Below, piece by piece: positions 25,015-32,856 of a stretch of 32,856 bases of DNA (positions are counted from its first letter, which is position 1; each line of letters begins with the position of its first letter). Source of the stretch: Psychromonas sp. Urea-02u-13. GTDB lineage: Bacteria > Pseudomonadota > Gammaproteobacteria > Enterobacterales > Psychromonadaceae. Where the stretch lies: the NCBI RefSeq assembly GCF_002835995.1, contig NZ_PJBZ01000083.1, positions 1 to 32,856 of the forward strand. The letters are read 5' to 3'. Under the pieces are notes generated by a model. That model did no database searches. It had not been told where the DNA came from and saw only the letters and a list, made by a program, of their open reading frames with translations. Both the position numbers and the translations under genes were made by a program.

Positions 25015-26544
25015 ATGACTACCGCTAAAAAACCACTTGTACTACTTATTATGGATGGTTGGGGCTACCGCCCAGATATGCCAGACAACGCTGTTTCTAA
25101 CGCAAACACACCAGTACTTGACCAACTTTGTAAAGATTACGCAAATGATCTTATCTCTGCATCAGGTATGGACGTTGGTTTACCAGACGGTCAAATGGGT
25201 AACTCTGAAGTTGGCCATACAAATATTGGCGCTGGTCGTACGGTTTACCAAAACTTAACAAAAGTAACTAAATCTATTCAAGATGGTGACTTTTTCGAAA
25301 ATACTGTATTTGTTGACGCAATTGATAAAGCAGTAAAAGCAGATAAAGCCGTTCATATCATGGGCCTTGCTTCTCCAGGTGGCGTACACAGCCATGACGA
25401 TCATATCGTTGCAGCCATTGAACTTGCCGCTCAACGTGGCGCAAAAAAAGTATTTGTACACGCATTCTTAGACGGACGTGATACACCACCACGTAGCGCA
25501 GCGGGCACACTTGCTAAATTTGAAGAGACTTACCAGAAAACAGGTGTAGGCCGTACTGCTACATTAGTAGGTCGTTACTACTCTCTTGACCGTGATTCTC
25601 GTTGGGATCGTGTAGAAGAAGCTTACAACCTACTCACTGAAGCTAAAGCAGATTTTACTGCTGACTGCCCATTAGTTGGCCTAGAAGATGCGTATGCACG
25701 TAACGAAAACGATGAGTTTGTTAAAGCAACGGTTATCGGCGAGAAAGCAGCTATCGAAGATGGCGATGCATTATTATTCTTAAACTTCCGCGCCGATCGT
25801 GCCCGTGAAATCACTTATGCATTTACAGATGCAAAATTCGATGGTTTTAAACGCGCTGCAACACCCAATATCCACTTTGTAACATTAACGCAATATGCGG
25901 CTAATATTACTGCACCAGCAGCTTACCCAAGCGAGTCACTAACAAATACGTTAGGTGAATGGTTAGCGGATAATAACAAAACACAGTTACGTATCTCTGA
26001 AACAGAGAAGTATGCACACGTTACTTTCTTCTTTAATGGCGGCATTGAAGATGAATTTAAAGGTGAATCACGTACTTTAATTAAATCTCCAGCCGTTGCG
26101 ACTTACGACCTGCAACCAGAGATGAGTTCTGCTGAATTAACAGAAAAATTAACAGCAGCAATTCGTAGCCAAGAATTCGATGTGATTATCTGTAATTACC
26201 CGAATGGCGATATGGTTGGTCATACTGGTATTTACGATGCAGCGGTTAAAGCATGTGAAGCCGTTGATAGTTGTGTTGGTGAAGTAATTGAAGCACTTAA
26301 AGAAGTTGATGGTGAGTGTTTAATTACTGCAGACCATGGTAATGCTGAGCAGATGATCGACCCAGAAACGGGTGGTGTACATACTGCACATACTAACTTA
26401 CCTGTGCCATTTATCTACGTAGGTCGCCCAGCAACAATGCAAACTGGCGGACGTTTATGTGATATCGCACCAACAATGCTTAACTTAATGAATATGGAAA
26501 TCCCTGCAGAGATGACAGGCACACCACTAATCTCATTAAAATAG
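25015..26544 (+). CDS. gpmI: 2,3-bisphosphoglycerate-independent phosphoglycerate mutase GpmI (GpmM)
   Basis: The 509-residue manganese enzyme interconverts 3- and 2-phosphoglycerate in glycolysis. It belongs to the alkaline phosphatase superfamily. Visible are the metal-binding [11 protein letters not shown], the phospho-acceptor Ser64 in [25 protein letters not shown], the DGRDTPPRS motif, [11 protein letters not shown], and the C-terminal metal sites [12 protein letters not shown] and ADHGNAEQM. Length is normal (E. coli 514). The codon use, heavy in GTA/CGT/AAC-type codons, suggests high expression. It heads gpmI-envC-yibQ, the order of E. coli. Confidence 0.97.
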   Translation: MTTAKKPLVLLIMDGWGYRPDMPDNAVSNANTPVLDQLCKDYANDLISASGMDVGLPDGQMGNSEVGHTNIGAGRTVYQNLTKVTKSIQDGDFFENTVFVDAIDKAVKADKAVHIMGLASPGGVHSHDDHIVAAIELAAQRGAKKVFVHAFLDGRDTPPRSAAGTLAKFEETYQKTGVGRTATLVGRYYSLDRDSRWDRVEEAYNLLTEAKADFTADCPLVGLEDAYARNENDEFVKATVIGEKAAIEDGDALLFLNFRADRAREITYAFTDAKFDGFKRAATPNIHFVTLTQYAANITAPAAYPSESLTNTLGEWLADNNKTQLRISETEKYAHVTFFFNGGIEDEFKGESRTLIKSPAVATYDLQPEMSSAELTEKLTAAIRSQEFDVIICNYPNGDMVGHTGIYDAAVKACEAVDSCVGEVIEALKEVDGECLITADHGNAEQMIDPETGGVHTAHTNLPVPFIYVGRPATMQTGGRLCDIAPTMLNLMNMEIPAEMTGTPLISLK

Positions 26545-26554
26545 ACGCATCACG

Positions 26555-26614
26555 CAGTATTTAGTTATTTTACTCAACTTCTTTTGCTAAAGTGGGTAAA
26601 ATTTCTAAATACTG
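26555..26614 (+). other. Long intercistronic hairpin between gpmI and envC
   Basis: CAGTATTTAG (26555-26564) pairs perfectly with CTAAATACTG (26605-26614). After a small internal loop ATTTTAC (26567-26573) pairs with GTAAAAT (26596-26602). No T run follows, so it probably acts in RNA processing or in setting envC level rather than as a terminator. Confidence 0.55.
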
Positions 26615-26637
26615 AATTTAAGAAAGCAGAAGAGTCA

Positions 26638-27864
26638 ATGAATAGCAAAATCATTAACAAAAACAAACGCAAGAAAAGCATTTCTCCCTCTATTTTACTA
26701 AATAGCCTCTTTTTAGCGTCTCTTATATTCTTACCTGTGCAAAATGTATTAGCTGAAAAAAATCTATCAACACTGCAAAAAGAAATCAAAGCCAGTAAGA
26801 GCAGTAAAACAGTACAAAGCAAACAACAAAAATCATTAGAAAGTAAAATTGCAAATTCTGAGCAAGAAACAGCAACCGCTAGTTTTAAATTGCAACAAAC
26901 AGAAGAGGCGATTAATCTTGAAACAACACGCCTTAAAGATTTAAAAGATGAAACTGAACAGTTAAAAATTGATAAAGAAAAACAACAGAAATTACTTGAG
27001 CAACAACTTATTAGTGCCTACATGGCCGGTCAAAATGATCTGGTTAAGTTACTGCTTAATCAAGAAGACCTCAGTAAAATTATCCGCGCTAAAAGTTATT
27101 ATCATTATCTGAATAAAGCCCGTCTTGAAAGCATTGAACAATTACACACAACACAATTACGTATTGAAAAAAATAAAACCGAACAAGCTGATTCATTACT
27201 TAATTTAAAAGCAATGCGTGATACGCAACTTGAAAGTAAAGAACAGTTAGTCAGTGAACGTGATAAGCGCACCAAAGCACTACGTGAATTAAAACAAGAC
27301 ATTAATTATCAGTCGGCTCGTTTAGCACAACTAGGCGATGCTGAAAAACAGCTTAAGAAACAACTTAAAAAACAAAAAGACGCCAGTGCCGAGAAAGCAT
27401 TAGCAGCGGCAAAAGCGAAAGCCACCAAGCAAATGAAGCCTAAAAATGAAACTCAAAGCTTCTCAAAAATTTCCAAATTAAAAGGTAAATTAAAGTGGCC
27501 TATCCGCGGTAAAGTACTAGCGCGCTTTGGCAGTAAACGTAGCGATCAAGTTAAATGGAAAGGTATTTCAATCGCAGCTAATGAAGGCGAGAAAGTACGT
27601 GCTGTTGCGACAGGTAAAGTACTATTTGCTGGTTACTTTAAGGGTTACGGCATGGTTATCGCACTTGACCACAGTGACGATTACATTACTTTGTACGGTT
27701 ACAACCAAACGCTACTGCAAAAAACAGGTGATATTGTATTCCAAGGTGATGCGATTGCATTAGCAGGTCACAGTGGCGGACAAGATAAAAACAGCCTTTA
27801 TTTTGAGCTTAGCCACAAAGGCAAAGCGCAAGACCCTCTTAGATGGCTCAAGTCACGCCGTTAA
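26638..27864 (+). CDS. envC: Murein hydrolase activator EnvC
   Basis: The 408-residue secreted protein activates septal amidases during cell separation. A signal peptide follows a long basic N-terminus (hydrophobic LLNSLFLASLIFLPVQNVLA). A long coiled coil spans about 40-270 (Glu/Lys/Gln-rich, KEIKASKSSK onward), and a C-terminal LytM domain spans about 300-405. The LytM zinc residues are not kept (LYGYN instead of a YxHL-type motif, LYFELSHKG instead of HFE-type), as in E. coli EnvC, so it is an activator and not an enzyme. The frame is open from 26584, but the ATG at 26638, with AGAAGAG upstream, gives a normal signal sequence. Second gene after gpmI. Confidence 0.93.
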   Translation: MNSKIINKNKRKKSISPSILLNSLFLASLIFLPVQNVLAEKNLSTLQKEIKASKSSKTVQSKQQKSLESKIANSEQETATASFKLQQTEEAINLETTRLKDLKDETEQLKIDKEKQQKLLEQQLISAYMAGQNDLVKLLLNQEDLSKIIRAKSYYHYLNKARLESIEQLHTTQLRIEKNKTEQADSLLNLKAMRDTQLESKEQLVSERDKRTKALRELKQDINYQSARLAQLGDAEKQLKKQLKKQKDASAEKALAAAKAKATKQMKPKNETQSFSKISKLKGKLKWPIRGKVLARFGSKRSDQVKWKGISIAANEGEKVRAVATGKVLFAGYFKGYGMVIALDHSDDYITLYGYNQTLLQKTGDIVFQGDAIALAGHSGGQDKNSLYFELSHKGKAQDPLRWLKSRR

Positions 27865-27883
27865 TAATCAGGGTTACCTATAA

Positions 27884-28714
27884 ATGAATGCTCGACTAAA
27901 CAGTCTAATTTTGACACTTATCATTACTTTGCAAAGCACACAAGGCTTTGCAAAGGAGCCGATTCAACTCGCTATTGTGCTCGACGATATAGGCAATAGC
28001 CAACATGATTTACAAGCTTTAAAACTTCCCCCTGAAATAACCTTTGCTATCTTACCCTACACCCCGCTTTCAAAAAAAATAGCCCAACTTGCCTTGAAGC
28101 AAGACAGGGAGCTCTTATTACATGTGCCAATGGAGGCAAAGTCTCATAACGAAAAGCTGGGTAAAGGCGCCTTGATGCTGAATATGCAAGAATCTGAATT
28201 CAAAGCAGAACTTCATAAAGCATTACATTACCTACCCGATGCCACCGGTATTAATAACCATATGGGTAGCACATTAACCGAGCATGCAACACAGATGCAA
28301 TGGACAATGGACGTGCTTAATAAAGAAGGATTATATTTTTTAGACAGTCGTACTACCGCACAAACCATTGCAGAAAGCACCGCTAGAATATTAGGTATTC
28401 CAGCGCTACGTCGACACGTTTTTTTAGATAACATTAAAACGAGTGAAGCAATGGAGAGACAATTCCAACAAGCAATTACGATCGGTGAACGCAATATTTC
28501 AGTTGTTATCATTGCACACCCTTATCCCGAAACGATTCAGTTTTTAGCCGATAAGTTCAAGCAAGTAAACATTCAAATCGAGTTAGTTTCACTACAGGAA
28601 CTACTTCCCCAAAGTGCGCGTTTAGCAATGGCTAAAAAACGCAACGAGCGACAACAAGCTAGTAATACCATTATTAGTCAAACTGTGAATAATCAAACCA
28701 AACAAATACAATAA
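27884..28714 (+). CDS. yibQ: Divergent polysaccharide deacetylase family protein YibQ
   Basis: The 276-residue exported protein has a signal peptide (LNSLILTLIITLQSTQGFA). Its body is the divergent polysaccharide deacetylase fold (DUF610): IQLAIVLDDIGNSQHDL with the metal-type Asp pair, FAILPYTPLS, LLHVPMEA, GINNHMGSTLTEH, LYFLDSRTT and ISVVIIAHPYPETI. These blocks carry the Asp and His residues expected for metal binding. Substrate and function are unsettled. It starts 19 bases after envC, as in E. coli gpmM-envC-yibQ, suggesting an envelope role. The Gln/Asn/Lys-rich C-terminal tail is unstructured. Confidence 0.92.
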   Translation: MNARLNSLILTLIITLQSTQGFAKEPIQLAIVLDDIGNSQHDLQALKLPPEITFAILPYTPLSKKIAQLALKQDRELLLHVPMEAKSHNEKLGKGALMLNMQESEFKAELHKALHYLPDATGINNHMGSTLTEHATQMQWTMDVLNKEGLYFLDSRTTAQTIAESTARILGIPALRRHVFLDNIKTSEAMERQFQQAITIGERNISVVIIAHPYPETIQFLADKFKQVNIQIELVSLQELLPQSARLAMAKKRNERQQASNTIISQTVNNQTKQIQ

Positions 28715-28729
28715 GAAGAAGAGTTTATT

Positions 28730-29152
28730 ATGCGTTTATCTGTTTTTTTACCAGAAAGCTCTCAGCAGCTATTCATTGACCTTCAAAAGTTATACCAGGG
28801 CTCTTTAAGTGAGCAACAACTAACACCAGACGCATTACAGAAACTCATCACTACCCCAGACACGTTGTTTTTTGTTACCTTATTTAACGCACGTCATCTC
28901 GGTGCCGTGCAAGTGACCATTGAACAAGAAAATGCACAGTTAAATTTATTGTGTGTACGTGATTTAACACGTCGCCGTGGTGTAGGTAGGAATCTATTAC
29001 GTGAAGTAGAAAAGCAATTACAAGCTAAAAACATTAGTCAGATTCAATTGCCCTTAACAGCCTTAAAAGAACATGAACGCGAAACAATGACACTCTTTAT
29101 GCAAGCGTGTGGTTATCAAGTAACGGGTGAAATGTTAACTAAAAGCCTATAA
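28730..29152 (+). CDS. panM: PanM/PanZ-like GNAT acetyltransferase (PanD maturation factor)
   Basis: The 140-residue GNAT-fold protein has acetyl-CoA loop RRRGVGRNLL at about residues 84-93, preceded by the LLCVRDLTRR strand and followed by FMQACGYQV. The same blocks occur in E. coli PanM/PanZ (VREVTRRRGVGQYLL, FMQALGF), which binds CoA and triggers self-cleavage of aspartate decarboxylase PanD in pantothenate synthesis. The weaker N-terminal half leaves some doubt about exact orthology. A good AAGAAGAAGAG site precedes the ATG, 15 bases after yibQ, so it may end the gpmI operon. Confidence 0.75.
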   Translation: MRLSVFLPESSQQLFIDLQKLYQGSLSEQQLTPDALQKLITTPDTLFFVTLFNARHLGAVQVTIEQENAQLNLLCVRDLTRRRGVGRNLLREVEKQLQAKNISQIQLPLTALKEHERETMTLFMQACGYQVTGEMLTKSL

Positions 29153-29155
29153 ATG

Positions 29156-29182
29156 AAAAAACCACGCAAGCGTGGTTTTTTT
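29156..29182. terminator. Bidirectional terminator after the PanM-like gene
   Basis: AAAAAACCACGC and GCGTGGTTTTTTT flank AA. It lies four bases after the plus-strand stop and 22 bases after the end of the minus-strand lipoprotein gene. Confidence 0.9.
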
Positions 29183-29203
29183 CTAACAATAATAAACAAA
29201 CAA

Positions 29204-29797
29204 TTAGCGCCCCGCTTTAGGGAAACCGCCCATCATCATGCCTAGTACTGTTTGCATATCATCAACACTGTCATCATGTTTATCTTTTTCAAAATCAACA
29301 AACCCTTGCATTGCAGAACGCCAATAGATTTGATCTAATTTAGTATCAAGCACAGCTAATAACAAAGACCCTTTTGCATAGCGCTTATCAGTAATGCCAC
29401 TCGCGTTAACACCTGGTAATAGACCGAACTTATCCTGAATTTTTTGATCCGCTAAATCATCTTCAAGTGCGAATAAAAAACCTATTACTACATCAGCTTG
29501 AATAGGATCAGGTTGGTAAACATAACCTTTGGTTTTTAAGTAACGAATAATTTCATTACGAATATACTGTTGAATATCTTTTTCACTGTCATCATTAACA
29601 GCAGATAACACACGGCTATACTCTTCATTCCAAGTGAAACTTGTAAATGCAGGCAAAACATCAGCGGGTTTAGCGCTACTAACCACTGTCATACGTGTCA
29701 CTTTACGCTCCAGCTCAACTTGCTCAGCTGTTGAACTACATCCTGTAAGGATAAAAAAAGAGGTGACAAAACTCAATGCTAACACCATTTTTTTCAT
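29204..29797 (-). CDS. DUF4136 family lipoprotein
   Basis: The 197-residue protein has a lipoprotein signal peptide with lipobox LTGC (Cys20) followed by SST, with no Asp after the Cys, so outer-membrane sorting is expected. The mature part fits DUF4136: FTSFTWNEEYS near the start, IRNEIIRYLKTKGYVYQPDPIQADVVIGF in the middle, then GSLLLAVLDTKLDQIYWRSAMQGFVD near the end. Function is unknown. It lies 11 bases after dusA with GGAG before its ATG, so the two are probably cotranscribed without an obvious functional link. Confidence 0.85.
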   Translation of the reverse strand: MKKMVLALSFVTSFFILTGCSSTAEQVELERKVTRMTVVSSAKPADVLPAFTSFTWNEEYSRVLSAVNDDSEKDIQQYIRNEIIRYLKTKGYVYQPDPIQADVVIGFLFALEDDLADQKIQDKFGLLPGVNASGITDKRYAKGSLLLAVLDTKLDQIYWRSAMQGFVDFEKDKHDDSVDDMQTVLGMMMGGFPKAGR

Positions 29798-29808
29798 AAT
29801 TATCTCCG

Positions 29809-30798
29809 CTATAAATCTTCTGTAACAAATGAGGCTGCTTTTTGCATTGTTTCAATGCCTGCACCCGGAATATGTCCGTTTTCACTTAAATGACGGCGCC
29901 AAGCACGAGCACCCGGTAAACCTTGAAATAAGCCTAACATATGTCGACCGATGTGATTCAAATATGATCCATTGATGAGCTGTTGCTCAATATAAGGGTA
30001 CATTTTTTCCAATACTTCAAAACGGGTAAGTGCTGTCTCGGTACAACCGAATAGACGCTGATCGACTTCACTTAATATATACGGATTAGAGTAAACTTCA
30101 CGACCTAACATCACACCGTCTAAGTGCTCTAAATGTGTATCACATTCATCTAATGTTTTAATGCCACCATTAATCGCAATAGTGAGCTGAGGGAAATCTT
30201 TTTTAAGCTGATAGACACGTTCATAATCTAATGGGGGAACATCGCGGTTTTGCTTAGGGCTTAATCCGCTTAACCAAGCTTTACGTGCATGAACAATGAA
30301 CGTATCACAGCCTTTGTTATGCACTTTATCGATAAAGTCACATAAGAATTCATAAGAATCTAAATCATCAATACCAATACGAGTTTTAACTGAAACAGGT
30401 AACCCAGAAGCATCATGCATTGCTTTGATAGCATCACCCACTAAATCACCCTCAGCCATTAAACAAGCACCAAAACGACCATTCTGAACACGATCTGATG
30501 GGCAACCGACATTGAGGTTAATCTCGTCATAGCCACGTTCTTTACCCGCTAATGCAGACTTTGCTAAATCAATAGAAGCAAAACCGCCCAACTGTAAACA
30601 GACAGGATGCTCATAATCACCTTTTTGCAAATAGTCACCCTTGCCATACAAAATAGCACCCGTGGTAACCATCTCTGTGTATAACAAGGTGTTTTTACTC
30701 ATCACACGATGGAAATGACGACAATGTCTATCGGTCCAATCAAGCATAGGTGCAATAGAGAAGCGGTTACTTGAGTATTTTTTTGAAGTTTCAATCAT
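29809..30798 (-). CDS. dusA: tRNA-dihydrouridine(20/20a) synthase DusA
   Basis: The 329-residue FMN enzyme reduces uridines 20 and 20a of tRNA to dihydrouridine. Blocks in order are [19 protein letters not shown], the Dus motif [20 protein letters not shown] with the catalytic Cys in [40 protein letters not shown] and [15 protein letters not shown]. Length is typical (E. coli 330 or slightly more). The frame is open to 30843 but the ATG at 30798 starts the conserved part without the extra hydrophobic residues. Divergent from zur, its usual neighbour. Confidence 0.95.
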   Translation of the reverse strand: MIETSKKYSSNRFSIAPMLDWTDRHCRHFHRVMSKNTLLYTEMVTTGAILYGKGDYLQKGDYEHPVCLQLGGFASIDLAKSALAGKERGYDEINLNVGCPSDRVQNGRFGACLMAEGDLVGDAIKAMHDASGLPVSVKTRIGIDDLDSYEFLCDFIDKVHNKGCDTFIVHARKAWLSGLSPKQNRDVPPLDYERVYQLKKDFPQLTIAINGGIKTLDECDTHLEHLDGVMLGREVYSNPYILSEVDQRLFGCTETALTRFEVLEKMYPYIEQQLINGSYLNHIGRHMLGLFQGLPGARAWRRHLSENGHIPGAGIETMQKAASFVTEDL

Positions 30799-30874
30799 GG
30801 TTTCACTTAAAATAAATCGTAATAATAGCTTATATGATACCATGGCAATCTAACTGATAAAATGAGTCACGACT

Positions 30875-31309
30875 ATGCACACTGCTTTATTACAACGCGC
30901 AATTGATATTTGCTTGCAGAAAAAAATACGTTTTACCGCTATTCGTCAACGCGTATTTTTACTCGTGCTAGATCAAGAAGGTGCAATAAGTGCATACGAT
31001 TTATTAGAAAAGCTAAAAGAACATGATAGCAGTGCTAAACCGCCTACTATCTACCGTGCGTTAGACTTTCTTTTAGAACATCATTTTATTCATCGCATCG
31101 AATCATTAAACGCATATCTAAAATGTGAACATTTTGGTTGTGAACATCCCATGCAACTGCTAATTTGTGAAAAGTGTAAACGAGTAATAGAATTAAGCGA
31201 TCCTGTGATAGATAACGCATTTTCAGATCAAGCGCTTCAGTCAGGATTTAAAATTACGAATAAAGTTTTAGAAGCACATGGTATTTGTCACAACTGCCTC
31301 TATAATTAA
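30875..31309 (+). CDS. zur: Zinc uptake regulator Zur (Fur family)
   Basis: The 144-residue repressor has an N-terminal winged helix (RFTAIRQRVFLLVLDQEGAISAYDLLEKL, with PPTIYRALDFLLEHHFIHRIES) and a C-terminal metal-binding dimerisation domain. The structural-zinc cysteines are CEKC and CHNC; the CEHFGCEH segment supplies regulatory ligands. These features and the dusA neighbourhood point to Zur rather than Fur, which lacks a Zur-like EHFGCEHP region. It would repress zinc uptake genes when zinc is ample. No zinc-transport gene or clear Zur box was seen in the window. Confidence 0.87.
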   Translation: MHTALLQRAIDICLQKKIRFTAIRQRVFLLVLDQEGAISAYDLLEKLKEHDSSAKPPTIYRALDFLLEHHFIHRIESLNAYLKCEHFGCEHPMQLLICEKCKRVIELSDPVIDNAFSDQALQSGFKITNKVLEAHGICHNCLYN

Positions 31310-31345
31310 CGTCTTAATAAAATTAATAATACAAGTGTAGAAACT

Positions 31346-31810
31346 ATGAATGCAGAATTTGTAAACCCCTTTTTATCCTCGTTTATCAATGTACTACAAA
31401 CGATGGCACAAATAGATATTAAACCAGGTAAACCAAGCCTTAAAAAAGATGCTCTAGCACGTGGTGACGTTTCAGGCTTAATCGGCATGGTTGGACCGAC
31501 AGCGAAAGGGTCATTTTCGATTAGCTTTGATAAAGCATTAGCACTTAATGTATTTCGCTTGATGGTAGGCGATGAAGTAGAAGATATTTCTGATGATATC
31601 ACTGACATGGTTGGCGAGATTACTAATATGGTTGCCGGTGGTGCAAAACGCCAACTAGGTGAAAAAGGCTTTGAATTTAGTATGGCGACACCTGTTGTTG
31701 TATCAGGCCCATCACATACTATTAAACATCAAGTAGATGGTTCAAAAGTATTAATGCCTTTCACTTCAGAACACGGCAGTGCATTTATTGAGATCTGCTT
31801 TAACCAGTAA
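31346..31810 (+). CDS. CheX-like chemotaxis phosphatase family protein
   Basis: The 154-residue cytoplasmic protein reads as a single CheC/CheX-type domain. The phosphatase helix is DITDMVGEITNMVAGGAKRQL, carrying the ExxN pair (Glu and Asn in GEITNM) that in CheX attacks phospho-CheY. MNAEFVNPFLSSFINVLQTM at the start and the MPFTSEHGSAFIEICF ending are also CheX-like. No other chemotaxis gene is nearby. It lies 36 bases after zur and ends in a strong terminator. A plausible partner is a receiver protein elsewhere, or one of the two response regulators in this window. Confidence 0.85.
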   Translation: MNAEFVNPFLSSFINVLQTMAQIDIKPGKPSLKKDALARGDVSGLIGMVGPTAKGSFSISFDKALALNVFRLMVGDEVEDISDDITDMVGEITNMVAGGAKRQLGEKGFEFSMATPVVVSGPSHTIKHQVDGSKVLMPFTSEHGSAFIEICFNQ

Positions 31811-31831
31811 CCACAATTAATCTAAAAAATT

Positions 31832-31869
31832 AAAAAGGCGTTAATAACTAAGTTATTAACGCCTTTTTT
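31832..31869 (+). terminator. Strong terminator after the CheX-like gene
   Basis: AAAAAGGCGTTAATAAC and GTTATTAACGCCTTTTTT form a perfect 17-bp stem with a three-base loop and T run, 21 bases after the stop. Confidence 0.95.
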
Positions 31870-32272
31870 GTATGCTGAGATTCGAATAATCACGAATGAT
31901 GTTATTCGAATTATAATGCTGAACTTTAAACTCCGACTTTTACTTTCTTCTTTAATATCATTATTCATTCAAGATAAATCAAAGCCATGAAAATATGTGC
32001 AGTGGCTTACGAGTACAATCGCTTTAAATTAGTTGCTCGGTTATAAAACATTCTCACGGAGCGTCTGTACATTAGCGTAAAGCATTTTTATGTATGATCT
32101 AAATCGGGGCTTACATATACTGCTATTCGATTATTATGGCCCGATAGTAAATACTAGAAACTGAAAAATATGTGGCGATGGCTGAACATTACTCGTAAAC
32201 CTGTTCTGTCACACAATCCTCCCTACTATCACTATACGCATCGGCTACTCTATATCTCAGAGGTGATAACTA
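31870..32272. other. Intergenic region with one palindrome
   Basis: About 400 bases with no gene I can support. ATTCGAATAA (31880-31889) and TTATTCGAAT (31902-31911) are perfect inverted copies, with an inner TCA/TGA pair extending the stem. TATAAT follows at 31912-31917. The rest is AT-rich with no further clear structure. Confidence 0.6.
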
Positions 32273-32341
32273 ATACCAATGGAATTTAATTTGTGATCTA
32301 TTGTGTTATTGTTCAATAATAAATTCACAACCATTTATCCT

Positions 32342-32587
32342 ATGAAAAATAACTCTCAAATATCAATTCCGTACACAAACAACGCCAGCCTTAAGCTACG
32401 TTATTTAGCTGTACAAAAATTTCATGAAGGACAATCCAGAACTTCTATTGCAAAAATACTGAATGTAAGTCGGCGATTGGTTAATGAATGGATAACAAAA
32501 TATTTGTCCGGTGGGTTTGATGCGTTGGCTTTAAAGCTAGCTACAGGTCAGCCTTCGCGCTTAATACCAAACGCATTTAATTTATGA
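32342..32587 (+). pseudogene. IS630-family transposase, N-terminal fragment
   Basis: The 81-residue fragment carries a helix-turn-helix of the IS630 transposase N-terminus: LKLRYLAVQKFHEGQSRTSI then AKILNVSRRLVNEWITKYLS with GGFDALALK. Full transposases are about 340 residues and carry a DDE catalytic domain, which is absent. The reading frame runs directly into the second end repeat, whose bases encode the last residues LIPNAFNL and the TGA stop. The ATG at 32342 is preferred to the upstream frame. It cannot act as a transposase; a DNA-binding leftover is possible but unlikely. Confidence 0.75.
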
Positions 32588-32724
32588 TCTTGTATTGCGC
32601 AGGATAAATGAACGAGATCAAGGCGTGAATTGCAATGAATGGTTGTTTCCTTCATAAAATCCACAACGCAGAAGTCGTTCATTTAAACTAGCAACACTGA
32701 TCACAAATTAAATTCGTTTGGTAT
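32564..32724. repeat. 161-bp MITE-like inverted-repeat element
   Basis: Terminal repeats of 26 bp (32564-32589 and 32699-32724, 24 of 26 matching) enclose a second, perfect 11-bp inverted pair TAAATGAACGA (32605-32615)/TCGTTCATTTA (32675-32685). No coding capacity. The ends match those of the adjacent transposase element, so it would be mobilised by that IS. Confidence 0.7.
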
Positions 32725-32815
32725 CACCCTATTCTCGCACATAAGGAAATGCCTTCGGCATGCTTTTATTATCCCCTGTTCGAGCAGGTCATCGTCGTCA
32801 AAGTGCCTAATAACG

Positions 32816-32850
32816 AAAAAACCCCAACCTTCTTTCGAAGATTGGGGTTT
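32816..32850 (-). terminator. Leftward terminator at the right edge
   Basis: On the minus strand AAACCCCAA(T)CTTC and GAAG(G)TTGGGGTTT pair around GAAA and are followed by a T run. A gene on the minus strand beyond the right edge probably ends here. Between 32725 and 32815 are two small palindromes, ATGCC-TTC-GGCAT and CCTGTTCGAGCAGG. Confidence 0.8.
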
Positions 32851-32856
32851 ATCGTA

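Larger units (their letters stand above)
32273..32724. mobile_element. Decayed IS630-like element with nested MITE-like repeat
   Basis: Three copies of one 26-bp end repeat are present: 32273-32298, 32564-32589 (same orientation) and 32699-32724 (inverted). The outer pair differ at two positions, as do the inner pair. All start TA-CCAA and end TTGG-TA, fitting the TA target of IS630/Tc1-mariner elements. A transposase N-terminus lies between the first two copies. The rest of the transposase is missing. Confidence 0.75.

Noticed and set aside
1-32856. CRISPR array, tRNA genes or prophage
   Set aside because: No regularly spaced direct repeats, no cloverleaf-like segment and no phage structural or integrase gene were seen; most genes are ordinary chromosomal ones.

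Overview
The window looks like the chromosome of a low-GC, probably marine, gammaproteobacterium. The housekeeping proteins (SlyD, NfuA, GlmU, Asd, GpsA, SecB, GrxC, GpmI, EnvC, DusA, Zur) are all of enterobacterial/vibrio type. Gene neighbourhoods also match that group: bioH-comF-nfuA, yibN-grxC-secB-gpsA divergent from gpmI-envC-yibQ, and dusA divergent from zur. A Psychromonas-like genus is my guess from the AT-rich, marine-like character and is not proven. No complete RNA gene lies in the window.

Layout. 1-333 holds two tandem strong promoters pointing left, with the architecture of rRNA operon P1 and P2, so an rRNA operon probably starts just left of base 1. 334-6064: a secreted tandem retropepsin-like protein, ppnP, the ABC-F gene yheS, yheV-slyD, two small unknown genes (one resembling the C-terminus of flagellar rod/hook proteins) and bioH. 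6116-10938: comF/gntX, nfuA, a YjeH-type amino-acid exporter and the cold-shock helicase deaD behind a long structured leader. 10939-11442 is non-coding and carries an unexplained second terminator (possible small RNA). 11443-15258: glmU, nadE, asd.

15483-21607 is the most distinctive region. It encodes a periplasmic type I binding protein with no transporter genes, a membrane histidine kinase, an NtrC-type sigma-54 response regulator and a second response regulator whose HD-GYP domain has lost its key residues. I read this as a signalling module in which a solute-binding protein feeds a kinase and two sister response regulators with closely related receiver domains.

21636-31810: an orphan DUF1007 protein, gpsA, secB, grxC, yibN, gpmI, envC, yibQ, a PanM-like acetyltransferase, a DUF4136 lipoprotein, dusA, zur and a CheX-like protein. 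The right end (32273-32724) is a decayed mobile element. It has an IS630-like transposase N-terminus cut short by a MITE-like repeat that supplies the stop codon, with three copies of one 26-bp terminal repeat. A leftward terminator sits at the right edge.

Several starts given here are downstream of the longest open frame, chosen from Shine-Dalgarno position and family length. Family assignments come from reading the translated sequence; no database search was run.
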